Made by a program: the position numbers and the translations under genes. From positions 341,739 through 405,738 of the forward strand of contig NZ_JACGLS010000002.1 of assembly GCF_014062345.1 (NCBI RefSeq): DNA of 64,000 nucleotides, read 5' to 3'. This stretch comes from Tenacibaculum pelagium. Its GTDB lineage: Bacteria; Bacteroidota; Bacteroidia; Flavobacteriales; Flavobacteriaceae. Below, in pieces: positions 18,100-27,028 of this stretch. A model generated the notes under the pieces. The model worked only from the letters and a program-made list of their open reading frames with translations, had not been told where the DNA came from and made no database searches. Each line of letters begins with the position of its first letter. The stretch's first letter is position 1.

Positions 18100-19374
18100 A
18101 TGTTACAGGTTCAGTTTATTAGAGACAACAAACAAACTGTTTTAGACGGATTAGCAAAACGTAATTTTGCAAATGCCGAAACAATTATTGATGAAGTATT
18201 AGATTCTGATGAAACTCGTAGAGCAACACAAGTTTCTTTAGATAATATTTTAGCTGAATCTAACAAAATATCCAAAGAAATTGGAGGTCTTTTTAAATCT
18301 GGAGAAATTCAGAAAGCGAACTTACTAAAGGAAAAAACAGGTCAGTTAAAAGAACAATCTAAACAATTAACTGAAGAGTTAAATTCTGCTACAATTAAGT
18401 TACAAGATTTATTATATCAAATTCCTAATATTCCTCACGCTTCAGTAAAAGCAGGGAGTAGCGAAGAAGATAATGAGAAGATTTTTAGCGAAGGTACGAT
18501 TCCTGATTTAGGAGAAAAAGCATTACCTCACTGGGAATTAGCGAAGAAATATGATATCATCGATTTTGAATTAGGAACTAAAATCGCTGGTGCTGGTTTT
18601 CCTGTTTATAAAGGAAAAGGAGCTCGTTTACAACGTGCTTTAATCAATTATTTTTTAGATAAAAACACAAAAGCTGGTTACAGCGAAGTTCAAGTACCGC
18701 ATTTGGTAAATGAAGCATCAGGAATTGGAACTGGACAATTACCAGATAAAGAAGGACAAATGTACCATATAACTGGTGACGATTTATATCTAATTCCAAC
18801 TGCTGAAGTTCCTATTACAAATATGTTTAGAGGAAATTTAGTGAAAGAAAGTGATTTACCAATTACGGTTACAGGTTATACTCCTTGTTTCCGTCGTGAA
18901 GCTGGAAGTTATGGTGCACACGTTCGTGGGTTAAATAGATTACATCAATTTGATAAAGTAGAAATTGTTCGTGTTGAGCACCCTGATAATTCTTACCAAG
19001 CTTTAAACGGAATGGTAGAACATATTAAAGATATTTTACGTGAGTTAAAATTACCATATCGTATTCTACGTTTATGTGGTGGAGATACAGGATTTACATC
19101 TGCATTAACTTTCGATTTCGAATTATATTCTACAGCACAAGAACGTTGGTTAGAAATTAGTTCTGCTTCTAACTTCGAAACATTCCAAGCAAATCGTTTA
19201 AAGTTACGTTTTAAAAATAGCGATGGTAAAAGTCAATTAGTACACACTTTAAATGGAAGTTCTTTAGCCTTACCTAGAGTTTTAGCTGGAATTTTAGAGA
19301 ATTACCAAACAGAAGATGGAATTAAAATTCCAGAAGTATTAGTTCCTTACTGCGGGTTTGATATGATTTACTAA
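18100..19374 (+). CDS. serS: Serine--tRNA ligase
   Basis: A 424-residue class II synthetase that charges tRNA-Ser (and selenocysteine tRNA where present). The N-terminal antiparallel coiled-coil arm covers about residues 30-105. The catalytic core shows LIPTAEVPITNM, motif 2 TPCFRREAGSYG, ISSASNFETFQANRLKLRF, and motif 3 NGSSLALPRVLAGILENYQ. Length and motifs are normal. It has its own promoter and a strong terminator 27 bases after the stop, so it is a single-gene transcript. Confidence 0.97.
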   Translation: MLQVQFIRDNKQTVLDGLAKRNFANAETIIDEVLDSDETRRATQVSLDNILAESNKISKEIGGLFKSGEIQKANLLKEKTGQLKEQSKQLTEELNSATIKLQDLLYQIPNIPHASVKAGSSEEDNEKIFSEGTIPDLGEKALPHWELAKKYDIIDFELGTKIAGAGFPVYKGKGARLQRALINYFLDKNTKAGYSEVQVPHLVNEASGIGTGQLPDKEGQMYHITGDDLYLIPTAEVPITNMFRGNLVKESDLPITVTGYTPCFRREAGSYGAHVRGLNRLHQFDKVEIVRVEHPDNSYQALNGMVEHIKDILRELKLPYRILRLCGGDTGFTSALTFDFELYSTAQERWLEISSASNFETFQANRLKLRFKNSDGKSQLVHTLNGSSLALPRVLAGILENYQTEDGIKIPEVLVPYCGFDMIY

Positions 19375-19400
19375 AAAACCACATTCAATATAAAAAACAG

Positions 19401-19437
19401 AAAATCCCAAGTTTCAATCAAGAAACTTGGGATTTTT
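19401..19437 (+). terminator. Rho-independent terminator after serS
   Basis: A 15-bp stem (AAAATCCCAAGTTTC / GAAACTTGGGATTTT) with a 6-base loop is followed by T residues. Confidence 0.85.
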
Positions 19438-19472
19438 ACTAATTCACCCCTTCAAAATGAATCCACTATATT

Positions 19473-19616
19473 TTAGTTGGCAATAACTGCCGTCATTAAT
19501 CTTTTGTATTTATTCATCTCTAACAATGCTTCAAAATATTGAGTTATTTGACCTCTCTTCATAAACTCATTTGCATTTTTCTTTGCTGTCTCGTATTGTA
19601 AGTTAAAGTTTTTCAT
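19473..19616 (-). CDS. Small 47-residue protein, possible sigma-54 target
   Basis: An intact 47-codon ORF on the minus strand (ATG at 19616, TAA at 19473-19475). The protein starts MKNFNLQYETAKKNANEFMK, continues RGQITQYFEALLEMNKYKRL and ends MTAVIAN. It reads as a helical, charged, soluble peptide, not as random AT-rich translation. It is flanked upstream by a sigma-54-like promoter (19649-19664) placed so that the mRNA would have a leader of about 20 bases. The serS terminator lies beyond its 3' end. Its function is unknown, and I recall no named family. Both the promoter and the peptide composition argue that it is real. Confidence 0.7.
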   Translation of the reverse strand: MKNFNLQYETAKKNANEFMKRGQITQYFEALLEMNKYKRLMTAVIAN

Positions 19617-19648
19617 AGTATAAATTGTTTAGTCTTGTTATCAATAAG

Positions 19649-19664
19649 ACAAACTTCGTGCCAA
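19649..19664 (-). promoter_or_regulatory. Sigma-54-like (-24/-12) promoter of the 47-residue gene
   Basis: The minus strand reads TTGGCACG-AAGT-TTGT, against the sigma-54 consensus TTGGCACG-N4-TTGC: the -24 half is exact and the -12 half has one change. It lies 32 bases before the ATG at 19616. No TAnnTTTG box is seen in between. Confidence 0.6.
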
Positions 19665-19725
19665 AATGTTACAAGGTTTTCAAAAAAACAAGGTGTTTTA
19701 GTATAAATTTAACAATTTTGTTCCC

Positions 19726-19733
19726 TATTTTTG
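19726..19733 (+). promoter_or_regulatory. -7 element of the TPR gene, four bases before the ATG
   Basis: TATTTTTG matches TAnnTTTG exactly and ends four bases before the ATG at 19738. The transcript is predicted to be leaderless. Confidence 0.65.
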
Positions 19734-19737
19734 ATTG

Positions 19738-21516
19738 ATGAAAAAAGCTATCATATTACTTAGTATACTGTTTTTCAGTTTGTTTTGCAATGCTCAACAA
19801 AACGAATTTGCTATTGCTGAAAATTATTTTAGAAATAATGAATATGAAAAAGCCATTCAACTTTATAAAAAATTATACGATAAAAGTCCGTACAACACTA
19901 CTTATTTAAAAAGATTAATTTCCTGTTATCAAGAAACTGAGCAGTTTTTAATTGCAGATAATTTGCTTTCTAATAAACTAAAAGAAAAACCGAATTTAAC
20001 ATATCTATATGTTATTAAAGGCTATAATTTCGAGCGTCAACAAAAAGATGACAAAGCAAATAATCTCTATCAAAAAGCCTTAAAAACTATTGATAACAAA
20101 GGAAGTTATGGGAGCATAATTGCTAGTCTTTTTAAAAATTACAACAAATTAGATTATGCCATAGAAGCTTACTCTAAAATAATGGATAATAATCCGAAAG
20201 CAAATTACGGATTTCAATTAGCGCAAATTCATGGCGAAAAAGGAGATTTCCCTAAAATGTTTGAATCCTATGTTAACTTAGTTGACAAAAACGAAAACTA
20301 CCTTAACAATGTAAAACGGTTTACTGCTAGATATATTAACGACGATGCTGAGAACGAAAACAATATTCTCTTTAAAAAAGCATTGCTTAGAAAATCCATC
20401 AGTAATCCAAAAGATATTTGGAACGATTTATTAGCTTGGTTATTCATAAGGCAAAAACAATATCAAAAAGCACTGATTCAACACAAAGCATTACTTGCAA
20501 GAAATCCTGATAATTTAGGGCGAATAAATGAGTTAGGAAAAGTAGCTTTTGAAAATGAAGAATATGAAACGGCTAAAGAGTGTTTCGATTTAATTATTGA
20601 GAAAACAAATTACCCTTCAGATAAGTTTAAAGCAATTAATAATAATTTAAAAATTGCAATTGCAACAAAGCAACCTGATGTTGAAGAACAGTTTAAAGCT
20701 ATTTTTAATAAGTACGGCGTTAATCAAAAAACCATACATACTCAAATAGCATATGCTAGCTATTTAACTTTTGAAAAAAGAAATCCTGAAGAAGCAGAAA
20801 AAATATTAGAAAAAGCATTAACGCTAACAAAGTCTAAATTCTTCGTTGCTCATATAAAGTTGAAACTTGGTGAAGTATTAATGTTTACAAATAAGTTTAA
20901 CAAAGCATTAATTTACTTTTCTCAAGTACAAACAAAATTTAAAGATCATTTTTTAGGGCAAGAAGCACGATTTAAAGTAGCGCAAGCATCTTATTTTAAA
21001 AACGATTTTAAATGGGCGAAAGCACAGTTAAAAGTTTTAAAAAGTTCAGCAACACAACTAATCGCTAACGATGCCGCTAATTTATTTTTAACCATTTCTG
21101 ATAACGAACCTAAAGACAGTATTTCTTCTGGATTAAAAGAATATGCAAAAGCAGATTTATTAGCTTTTCAAAACAAAAACGAAGAAGCCATAGTTGTTTT
21201 AAACGATATTATTACAAATTACAAAGGACAACCAATAGAAGACGAATCTTTATTTAAACAAGCACAGCTTTTTGCGAAGCAGAAAAAGTATGATGATGCA
21301 ATTTTAAACTATGCAAAAATATTGGCTTTAGACAAAGAAGGTATTTTTATAGACGATGTGTATTATCAAATGGCTGAATTATACAATAACGAATTAAATA
21401 ACCCTGAAAAGGCTAAAGAATACTATCAAAAGATTATTTTTGACCACGCTAACAGCATCTATTTAGTTGATGCTCGTAAAAAGTTTAGAAAACTTAGAGG
21501 CGACATCGTAAATTAA
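19738..21516 (+). CDS. Tetratricopeptide repeat protein, exported
   Basis: A 592-residue protein with a signal peptide (KKAIILLSILFFSLFCNA, cleavage before QQ) and TPR-like helical repeats along its length, for example FRNNEYEKAIQLYKKLYDKSP, LYQKALKTIDNKGSY, FENEEYETAKECFDLIIEKT and AEKILEKALTLTKSKF. TPR proteins act as scaffolds; this one should work in the periplasm or at the outer membrane. Its partner is unknown. It is the first gene of a tight run, TPR - DUF4286 - two DUF3592 - rsmA. The ATG at 19738 is preferred over the TTG at 19735, which lies in the spacer after the -7 box. Confidence 0.9.
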   Translation: MKKAIILLSILFFSLFCNAQQNEFAIAENYFRNNEYEKAIQLYKKLYDKSPYNTTYLKRLISCYQETEQFLIADNLLSNKLKEKPNLTYLYVIKGYNFERQQKDDKANNLYQKALKTIDNKGSYGSIIASLFKNYNKLDYAIEAYSKIMDNNPKANYGFQLAQIHGEKGDFPKMFESYVNLVDKNENYLNNVKRFTARYINDDAENENNILFKKALLRKSISNPKDIWNDLLAWLFIRQKQYQKALIQHKALLARNPDNLGRINELGKVAFENEEYETAKECFDLIIEKTNYPSDKFKAINNNLKIAIATKQPDVEEQFKAIFNKYGVNQKTIHTQIAYASYLTFEKRNPEEAEKILEKALTLTKSKFFVAHIKLKLGEVLMFTNKFNKALIYFSQVQTKFKDHFLGQEARFKVAQASYFKNDFKWAKAQLKVLKSSATQLIANDAANLFLTISDNEPKDSISSGLKEYAKADLLAFQNKNEEAIVVLNDIITNYKGQPIEDESLFKQAQLFAKQKKYDDAILNYAKILALDKEGIFIDDVYYQMAELYNNELNNPEKAKEYYQKIIFDHANSIYLVDARKKFRKLRGDIVN

Positions 21517-21533
21517 AAATTACAAGAGTAAAA

Positions 21534-21863
21534 ATGTACATATACAACGTAACAGTAAATATCGATCAAAGCATTCATGCTGAGTGGTTAACTTGGATAG
21601 AAAGTCATATCCCAGAAGTTTTAGCTACAGGTCGTTTTTTAAGCGCAAAAATGACGCAAGTATTAGTTGAAGAAGAAATGGGTGGGGTTACCTACTCTAT
21701 TCAATACACTGCAAAAACTCGAGAAGATCTAGATAATTACTATAAATACGATGCTGAGAAACTTCGTACAGATGGAATGAAGAAATTTGCTGATAAAATG
21801 TTAGCATTTCGTACCGAGTTAAAAATTGTGAATGAATTTTTTCCTACAGTGAATAGTAATTAA
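21534..21863 (+). CDS. DUF4286 family protein
   Basis: A 109-residue soluble protein that begins MYIYNVTVNIDQSIHAEWLTWI, the hallmark of the DUF4286 family common in Bacteroidetes. Its size suggests a small alpha-beta domain, perhaps a ferredoxin-like (dimeric alpha-beta barrel) fold: YNVTVNI strand, helix HAEWLTWIESHI, then VTYSIQYTAKT, and a C-terminal helix. Function is unknown. It lies 17 bases after the TPR gene and one base before the first DUF3592 gene, so it is co-transcribed with rsmA. Confidence 0.85.
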   Translation: MYIYNVTVNIDQSIHAEWLTWIESHIPEVLATGRFLSAKMTQVLVEEEMGGVTYSIQYTAKTREDLDNYYKYDAEKLRTDGMKKFADKMLAFRTELKIVNEFFPTVNSN

Positions 21864-21864
21864 A

Positions 21865-22398
21865 ATGCCTAAATTTTTACTTTATATAATTTATTTATGT
21901 GTGTTTTTATCTGCTATAGGTGTGGTAAAAAATAGTTTATCAGCAATACGAAAAAATGATTCTATAAGAATAATGCGTAGTTGGCATAAAACCAAAGCAT
22001 TTATAAAAAAAATAAGCCTTGAAGAAAAGCCAGATCTTTCACTTGATAAAGAGTTTCAAGATGTTTTTACTATTAATACATGTGACCTTGTATACAGTTA
22101 TACTTTTAACAATAAAAATTATGAAAGCTCTAATATTGGAATAAATGAAAAAGATAATAATTCTTCTTTTCAAGGTGATTTATGTCGTAAACTTAGTAAT
22201 GCTGAAGGTTTTTATATTTATGTAAACCCACAAAACCCGAATGATGTTTCACTGGCTCATAATAACTATACATATCGAGAGATAGGGAATTCTATTATCT
22301 GTTTTTCTTTTCTTATTTTTTTATCGTATTTAATTTATACCTCTAAGAAATATCCTTCTGATTATGTAGCTAATCAAATTAAAATATTAAAAATATGA
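21865..22398 (+). CDS. DUF3592-like membrane protein, first of a pair
   Basis: A 177-residue protein with a membrane helix at each end (about residues 4-23 and 135-157) and a beta-rich domain between. The pattern VYSYTFNNKNYESSNIG followed by GFYIYVNPQNPNDVSLA matches the DUF3592 layout, in which a soluble domain is held between two membrane helices. Function is unknown. Its last codon overlaps the next ATG by 4 bases (ATGA, 22395-22398), so the two are translationally coupled. The pair sits between DUF4286 and rsmA. Confidence 0.8.
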   Translation: MPKFLLYIIYLCVFLSAIGVVKNSLSAIRKNDSIRIMRSWHKTKAFIKKISLEEKPDLSLDKEFQDVFTINTCDLVYSYTFNNKNYESSNIGINEKDNNSSFQGDLCRKLSNAEGFYIYVNPQNPNDVSLAHNNYTYREIGNSIICFSFLIFLSYLIYTSKKYPSDYVANQIKILKI

Positions 22399-22895
22399 TT
22401 TTTATTTATATTGGATTAGCTCTATTTATATTAGGTTTTCTTTTAATATTAATTGATAATAATGCTAAAAACTGGGAAGAAACTTATGGTTACATTATTA
22501 AATCTGAACTAAATCAAAGTTATGAGCATAATATCGAAGAAGGAGGAGGCTATTATACCTACGAGGCTAATATAGTTTATGAGTATTTTATACCTAAAAC
22601 TAATCATAAATATGAAAGTTCTAAAATATTTCCTGTTGGGGGGAGTCTAAGGAGTACAAATAAACAAGAACATTTAAGTATAAAAAATAAACTGACTCTC
22701 GGTAAAAAAGTAATAGTATATTACAATCCTTACAACCATAAAAAAGCATGTTTGGTTGTTGGAAAAAATTTCCATTTAAAAATTTTGCTTTTTTTAGGCT
22801 TAACAATTATGGGAATAGCTGCTGGAATTCAAATTAAAGAAACAGGGCAAAATCCTGAAAAAACTTTTATTGATAAAATTGAAGTTATAAAATAA
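22395..22895 (+). CDS. DUF3592 family membrane protein, second of a pair
   Basis: A 166-residue protein with membrane helices near residues 2-21 and 131-147. Between them is the DUF3592 domain: GYIIKSELNQSYEH, IVYEYFIPKTNHKYESSKI, then GKKVIVYYNPYNHKKACLV, where the VYYNP motif is typical. It is co-translated with the preceding paralog through a 4-base overlap. The two proteins may form a complex. Nothing links them to rRNA methylation except position, and rsmA follows 6 bases later. Confidence 0.85.
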   Translation: MIFIYIGLALFILGFLLILIDNNAKNWEETYGYIIKSELNQSYEHNIEEGGGYYTYEANIVYEYFIPKTNHKYESSKIFPVGGSLRSTNKQEHLSIKNKLTLGKKVIVYYNPYNHKKACLVVGKNFHLKILLFLGLTIMGIAAGIQIKETGQNPEKTFIDKIEVIK

Positions 22896-22901
22896 ATAAC
22901 C

Positions 22902-23705
22902 ATGACCGTAAGAGCAAAAAAACATTTAGGACAACATTTTTTAACCGATGAAAACATCGCTAAAAAAATTGCAGATTCATTAACCGAAAACGGTTACGAT
23001 AATGTATTAGAAATTGGTCCTGGTATGGGAGTACTAACAAAATACTTGTTAGAAAAGAAGCCTAAAGTTACGGTGATGGAGTTAGATTCTGAATCGGTTG
23101 AATACCTTAACGATACTTTTCCATTAGAGCATATAAAACTAGACACTTCGAAAGAAAAATTTAGTATTATTGAAGGAGACTTTTTAAAGAAAAACCTTCA
23201 AGAGACTTTCAAAAAAGAGCAAGTAGCTATTATTGGTAATTTCCCTTACAACATCTCTTCACAAATAGTTTTTAAAGCGATTGAAAATCGTGAGTTTGTC
23301 CCTGAATTTTCAGGAATGTTTCAAAAAGAAGTAGCAATGAGAATTGCAGAAAAAGAAGGCTCTAAAGTATACGGAATCATGTCCGTACTAACTCAAGCTT
23401 TTTATGATGTAGAATATTTATTTACAGTACCTCCAACAGTATTTAATCCACCTCCAAAAGTAGATTCTGGTGTTATTCGATTAATTAGAAAAGAGGATTA
23501 CTCATTACCTGTTGATGAAAAATTATTTTTTAGAGTGGTAAAAACAGCATTTAACCAACGAAGAAAAATGTTACGTTCTAGCTTAAAATCTTTCGATCTT
23601 TCGGCTACCTTAAAAGAAGACCCTATATTTGCGATGCGTCCTGAACAATTATCGGTGCAAAAATTCATTGAATTGACAAAAAAAATAGCGCAAGACAATA
23701 GCTAA
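22902..23705 (+). CDS. rsmA: 16S rRNA (adenine1518/1519-N6)-dimethyltransferase
   Basis: A 267-residue KsgA-type enzyme that dimethylates two adjacent adenines in helix 45 of 16S rRNA late in 30S assembly. It begins [19 protein letters not shown] and has motif [12 protein letters not shown], the acidic VMELDSE strand end, motif [13 protein letters not shown] and [12 protein letters not shown]. The C-terminal domain [15 protein letters not shown] is normal. Losing it gives kasugamycin resistance in other bacteria. It is the last gene of the TPR operon; mgtE has its own promoter. Confidence 0.97.
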   Translation: MTVRAKKHLGQHFLTDENIAKKIADSLTENGYDNVLEIGPGMGVLTKYLLEKKPKVTVMELDSESVEYLNDTFPLEHIKLDTSKEKFSIIEGDFLKKNLQETFKKEQVAIIGNFPYNISSQIVFKAIENREFVPEFSGMFQKEVAMRIAEKEGSKVYGIMSVLTQAFYDVEYLFTVPPTVFNPPPKVDSGVIRLIRKEDYSLPVDEKLFFRVVKTAFNQRRKMLRSSLKSFDLSATLKEDPIFAMRPEQLSVQKFIELTKKIAQDNS

Positions 23706-23708
23706 TTA

Positions 23709-23736
23709 TTGTTTAAAGCAAAAAGTAATATTTTTG
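23709..23736 (+). promoter_or_regulatory. Promoter of mgtE
   Basis: TTG (23709-23711), a 17-base gap and TATTTTTG (23729-23736) match the Bacteroidetes consensus. The 44-base leader before the ATG is too short for an M-box magnesium riboswitch. Confidence 0.65.
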
Positions 23737-23780
23737 AATTTAATATTCAAATCTCGATTATCGAGTAAAATCGCAAAACG

Positions 23781-25130
23781 ATGGCATTTGAAATTACTAA
23801 AGAACTTCTAGAAAAAGTACAAGAACTGATTAAAAATCAGAAAGACACTGAGCTTTCTAATTATTTTTCAGACATCCATCATGCCGATATTGCCGAAATA
23901 TTAGATGAATTAACATTTGATGAAGCTGTATATATTATTCGTTTATTAGATTCTGAAACAACATCTGAAGTTTTAATGGATGTTGATGACGATGTACGTG
24001 AAAAAATTCTTAGACAACTTACTGCTAAAGAAATTGCTGAGGAAATTGATGAACTTGATACCGATGATGCTGCAGATGTAATTGCTGAGCTTCCTGAGAA
24101 AAGAAAACAGGAAGTAATGCAAGAAATTGAAGACGAAGAACACGCCAAAGAAATTGTAGAATTATTACGTTACGATGAAGATTCTGCAGGTGGATTAATG
24201 GCTAAAGAGCTCGTAAAAGTTAACGAAAACTGGACCGTACTTCGTTGTGTAAAAGAAATGCGAATTCAAGCAGAAGAAGTTACCAGAGTTCATTCTATAT
24301 ACGTAGTTGACGATAGTGGAAAATTAAAAGGTCGTTTGTCTTTAAAAGATCTTTTAATGGCATCAACTCGAGCAAAAATTTCTGATGTATACATACCAAA
24401 AGTAGATTATGTAACTGTTACAGACGAAGCTGAAGATGTTGCAAACATTATGCGTAAGTACGACTTAGAAGCTATTCCAGTTATTGATGAATTAGGTGTT
24501 TTAGTAGGTCGTATTACTATTGATGATATTGTTGATGTAATTAAAGAAGAAGCCGATAAAGATTACCAATTAGCAGCGGGTATTACACAAGATGTAGAAG
24601 CTGATGATACTATTTGGGAACTAACAAGAGCTCGTTTACCTTGGTTATTCTTAGGGTTAATTGGTGGTGTTGGTGCGGCTAGAATTATGGGTTTTTTTGA
24701 TGATGCTATCGCCGAAAACGCGATACTTTTTATGTTTACTCCGTTAATTGCCGCTATGGCTGGAAATGTAGGAGTACAATCATCTGCAATTATTGTACAA
24801 GGTTTAGCGAACGACGATGTAAAAGGTAGTATCGCAGACCGTTTATTAAAAGAAGTTTCGTTAGCAATGATTAACGGACTTGCTTTATCCGTGTTACTTT
24901 TTATCTATGTTTTTATTGCTGAACAAGATGTTAATGTTGCTAGTGCAATTTCTATATCTCTTTTTGCGGTAATCATTGTTGCTGGATTAATCGGAACTTT
25001 TATTCCGCTTTTCTTAGATAAGAGAGGAATTGACCCAGCAATTGCAACGGGACCATTTATTACCACAAGTAATGATATTTTCGGAATCCTTATTTACTTC
25101 TGGATTGCCAAAATGATTATTGGGTTTTAG
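23781..25130 (+). CDS. mgtE: Magnesium transporter MgtE
   Basis: A 449-residue Mg2+ channel/transporter of the inner membrane. The cytosolic N domain covers about residues 1-130 (acidic helical repeats such as ELDTDDAADVIAELPEKRKQEV). Two CBS domains follow (about 135-255). The C-terminal membrane part has five helices and the pore signature AGNVGVQSSAI. Mg2+ binding to the N and CBS domains closes the pore in characterised members. The last 14 bases overlap the end of the convergent LysE gene. Confidence 0.95.
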   Translation: MAFEITKELLEKVQELIKNQKDTELSNYFSDIHHADIAEILDELTFDEAVYIIRLLDSETTSEVLMDVDDDVREKILRQLTAKEIAEEIDELDTDDAADVIAELPEKRKQEVMQEIEDEEHAKEIVELLRYDEDSAGGLMAKELVKVNENWTVLRCVKEMRIQAEEVTRVHSIYVVDDSGKLKGRLSLKDLLMASTRAKISDVYIPKVDYVTVTDEAEDVANIMRKYDLEAIPVIDELGVLVGRITIDDIVDVIKEEADKDYQLAAGITQDVEADDTIWELTRARLPWLFLGLIGGVGAARIMGFFDDAIAENAILFMFTPLIAAMAGNVGVQSSAIIVQGLANDDVKGSIADRLLKEVSLAMINGLALSVLLFIYVFIAEQDVNVASAISISLFAVIIVAGLIGTFIPLFLDKRGIDPAIATGPFITTSNDIFGILIYFWIAKMIIGF

Positions 25131-25803
25131 TAGTTTGCTCTACTTTGTTTAAAAGATTATCTATCTTCTCTTTTGGGATAAACCCCTTTAGCATTAAAAC
25201 TGCTCCGAAAACAATTAATAAAACTCCCATTCCACGTTTTATTCTATAAATAACTAATGGTGTAAGCTTGTTTCTTAATTGTTTAGCTAATAAAATTTTT
25301 CCTAAATCAGTAAGTGCATATCCTAAGATTACAGTAGCGAAATACCAAAATAAATATCTAGGATTCATATCGTAAGTAGGACCAACAACTACAATTAATC
25401 CTAACCAAAAAGCTAAAACTCCAATATTTATAAAGTTTAAAAAGAATCCTTTTAAAAGTAATTTTAAGTAGTTATTACTTTCAGGCAATTGTACATCTGG
25501 TGCTTCAGCTTCTTTCTTATTGTTTTTATCTAAGTAGGTTATTAAACCATAAATAATCAGTACCAACCCTCCAATTAAAAATAAACGAGGATCGTCTTTA
25601 ATCTTTTCAAGTAAACTTCTACTACCAAAATAGGCAATTAACATAAATGAAATATCACCTAAAATTACACCAATATCAAAAGCAACAGCAGCTCTAGCAC
25701 CTTTTAAAACACTTGTTTTTAAAAGCATAAAGAATACAGGCCCTATCATAAAGGCCATGAAAACACCTACTAAAAAAGCATTTTTAAAATCGTAGAAATC
25801 CAT
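25117..25803 (-). CDS. LysE family transporter
   Basis: A 228-residue membrane protein with six predicted helices. The start NAFLVGVFMAFMIGPVFFMLL and VAFDIGVILGDISFMLIAYFGS fit the LysE/RhtB amino-acid exporter family; the substrate is not visible. Near the start codon is a box TACCTTTA (25808-25815) spaced four bases from the ATG, one change from consensus. It may also be read from the reductase gene 23 bases upstream. Its 3' end overlaps mgtE by 14 bases. Confidence 0.88.
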   Translation of the reverse strand: MDFYDFKNAFLVGVFMAFMIGPVFFMLLKTSVLKGARAAVAFDIGVILGDISFMLIAYFGSRSLLEKIKDDPRLFLIGGLVLIIYGLITYLDKNNKKEAEAPDVQLPESNNYLKLLLKGFFLNFINIGVLAFWLGLIVVVGPTYDMNPRYLFWYFATVILGYALTDLGKILLAKQLRNKLTPLVIYRIKRGMGVLLIVFGAVLMLKGFIPKEKIDNLLNKVEQTTKTQ

Positions 25804-25826
25804 TATTTAAAGGTACGTGTTTTTAA

Positions 25827-26876
25827 CTAAACATCATCAAAATCAACTACAACCTTTTGAGTTGTTGGATGCGCCATACAGGTTAAAATAAAACCTTCTT
25901 CTAATTCATCATCAGTTAAAATAGAATTTTTAGTCATTACTGCTTTTCCTTCGGTAACCTTAGCGATACAACTACTACAAACACCTCCTTGGCACGAGTA
26001 TGGTGCATCTAATTTATTACGCAATGATGCTGCTAAAACAGTATCTGTTTTATCCATTGCAAAAGTAGTCTCCTCATCATCTAGTAAAACAGTGATTTCC
26101 GATTTACCATCAGGAAATTGCATTTGAATATCTTCATCTGATGCACTAGCGGTAAATAATTCGAAATGAATATTTTCTTCTTTAAATCCGTTTTCTTGTA
26201 AAGTTTCAGAAGCAATCGTAATCATTTCTTCTGGTCCGCATAAATAAGCTGAATCGAAAGCAATGTCTTTATGAACATTCTTTACAAAATAATTCACATG
26301 TCCTTTATCTATTCTACCTAACTTAGTGTTTGTTCTTACTTCTTGACTAAATACATAATGTAAGTTAAACTGATTTGGATATTGCTCTACCAAAGCATTT
26401 AATTCATCATAAAAAATAGTGTTCTCAGCTTTTTTATTACCAAAAACTAAAGTGAAAGTTGACGATGGTTCGTTTTCTAAAACAGCTTTAACCATTGATA
26501 AAACTGGCGTAATACCACTACCTGCAGCAAATGCTATGTAGTTTTTATTATCAGACGGATTTAATATAAACTTCCCTTCTGGTTCAGATACTTCAATGGT
26601 AGTCCCTTCTTTTAATTTAGTAGTTGCATAGGTAGAAAACAATCCTTTTTCTACAGCTTTAACCGCTACTTTTATTTCGTTAGTATTAGGAGATGCACAT
26701 ATAGAATATGCTCTTCTAATTTCTTGATCGTTTAAGGTTGTTTTTATGGTAATATATTGTCCTGCAACAAATTTATATGCTTCTTTTAATTCAGCAGGAA
26801 CCGTAAATAAAATCGAAACCGCATCAGCAGTTTCTTTTATTATTTTTTCTATAACTAGTTTGTGAAATGTAGACAT
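25827..26876 (-). CDS. Ferredoxin-type flavin reductase (PaaE-like)
   Basis: A 349-residue electron-transfer protein with three modules. The FAD domain has RRAYSICASPN, the NAD(P)H domain has AAGSGITPVLSMV and YLCGPEEM, and the C-terminal plant-type 2Fe-2S domain has CQGGVCSSC (C-x4-C-x2-C) with the last ligand in LTCMAHP. It resembles the reductase of phenylacetyl-CoA oxygenase and related oxygenase reductases. No oxygenase gene is adjacent, so the partner is elsewhere. A -7 box TATTTTTG (minus strand, 26895-26902) lies 18 bases upstream of the ATG. Confidence 0.9.
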   Translation of the reverse strand: MSTFHKLVIEKIIKETADAVSILFTVPAELKEAYKFVAGQYITIKTTLNDQEIRRAYSICASPNTNEIKVAVKAVEKGLFSTYATTKLKEGTTIEVSEPEGKFILNPSDNKNYIAFAAGSGITPVLSMVKAVLENEPSSTFTLVFGNKKAENTIFYDELNALVEQYPNQFNLHYVFSQEVRTNTKLGRIDKGHVNYFVKNVHKDIAFDSAYLCGPEEMITIASETLQENGFKEENIHFELFTASASDEDIQMQFPDGKSEITVLLDDEETTFAMDKTDTVLAASLRNKLDAPYSCQGGVCSSCIAKVTEGKAVMTKNSILTDDELEEGFILTCMAHPTTQKVVVDFDDV

Positions 26877-26894
26877 TTATTCAATTTAGAACTG

Positions 26895-26902
26895 CAAAAA
26901 TA
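26895..26902 (-). promoter_or_regulatory. -7 promoter element of the flavin reductase gene
   Basis: The minus strand reads TATTTTTG, an exact TAnnTTTG match, 18 bases before the ATG at 26876. Confidence 0.55.
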
Positions 26903-26944
26903 AGAAATACCAAGAGAATCACTTGTTAGGGTTTACATAAAAAA

Positions 26945-26986
26945 TATACATAAGATTATTATACATAAGAAAATTATGTATATTTG
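26945..26986 (+). promoter_or_regulatory. Predicted PadR operator and promoter
   Basis: A perfect 9-bp inverted repeat TATACATAA-GAAAA-TTATGTATA (26960-26982) overlaps the -7 box TATATTTG (26979-26986). A copy of the left half (TATACATAAG) also occurs 15 bases upstream (26945-26954). AT-rich palindromes of the ATACAT/ATGTAT type are usual PadR operators, so the adjacent regulator probably represses its own operon here. Confidence 0.7.
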
Positions 26987-27028
26987 CATGCCTAAGTTTT
27001 TTAGGTATAGTTTAAAAACATTGTTTTT

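Noticed and set aside
23737..23780. M-box riboswitch upstream of mgtE
   Set aside because: The leader is only 44 bases, too short for the M-box fold.
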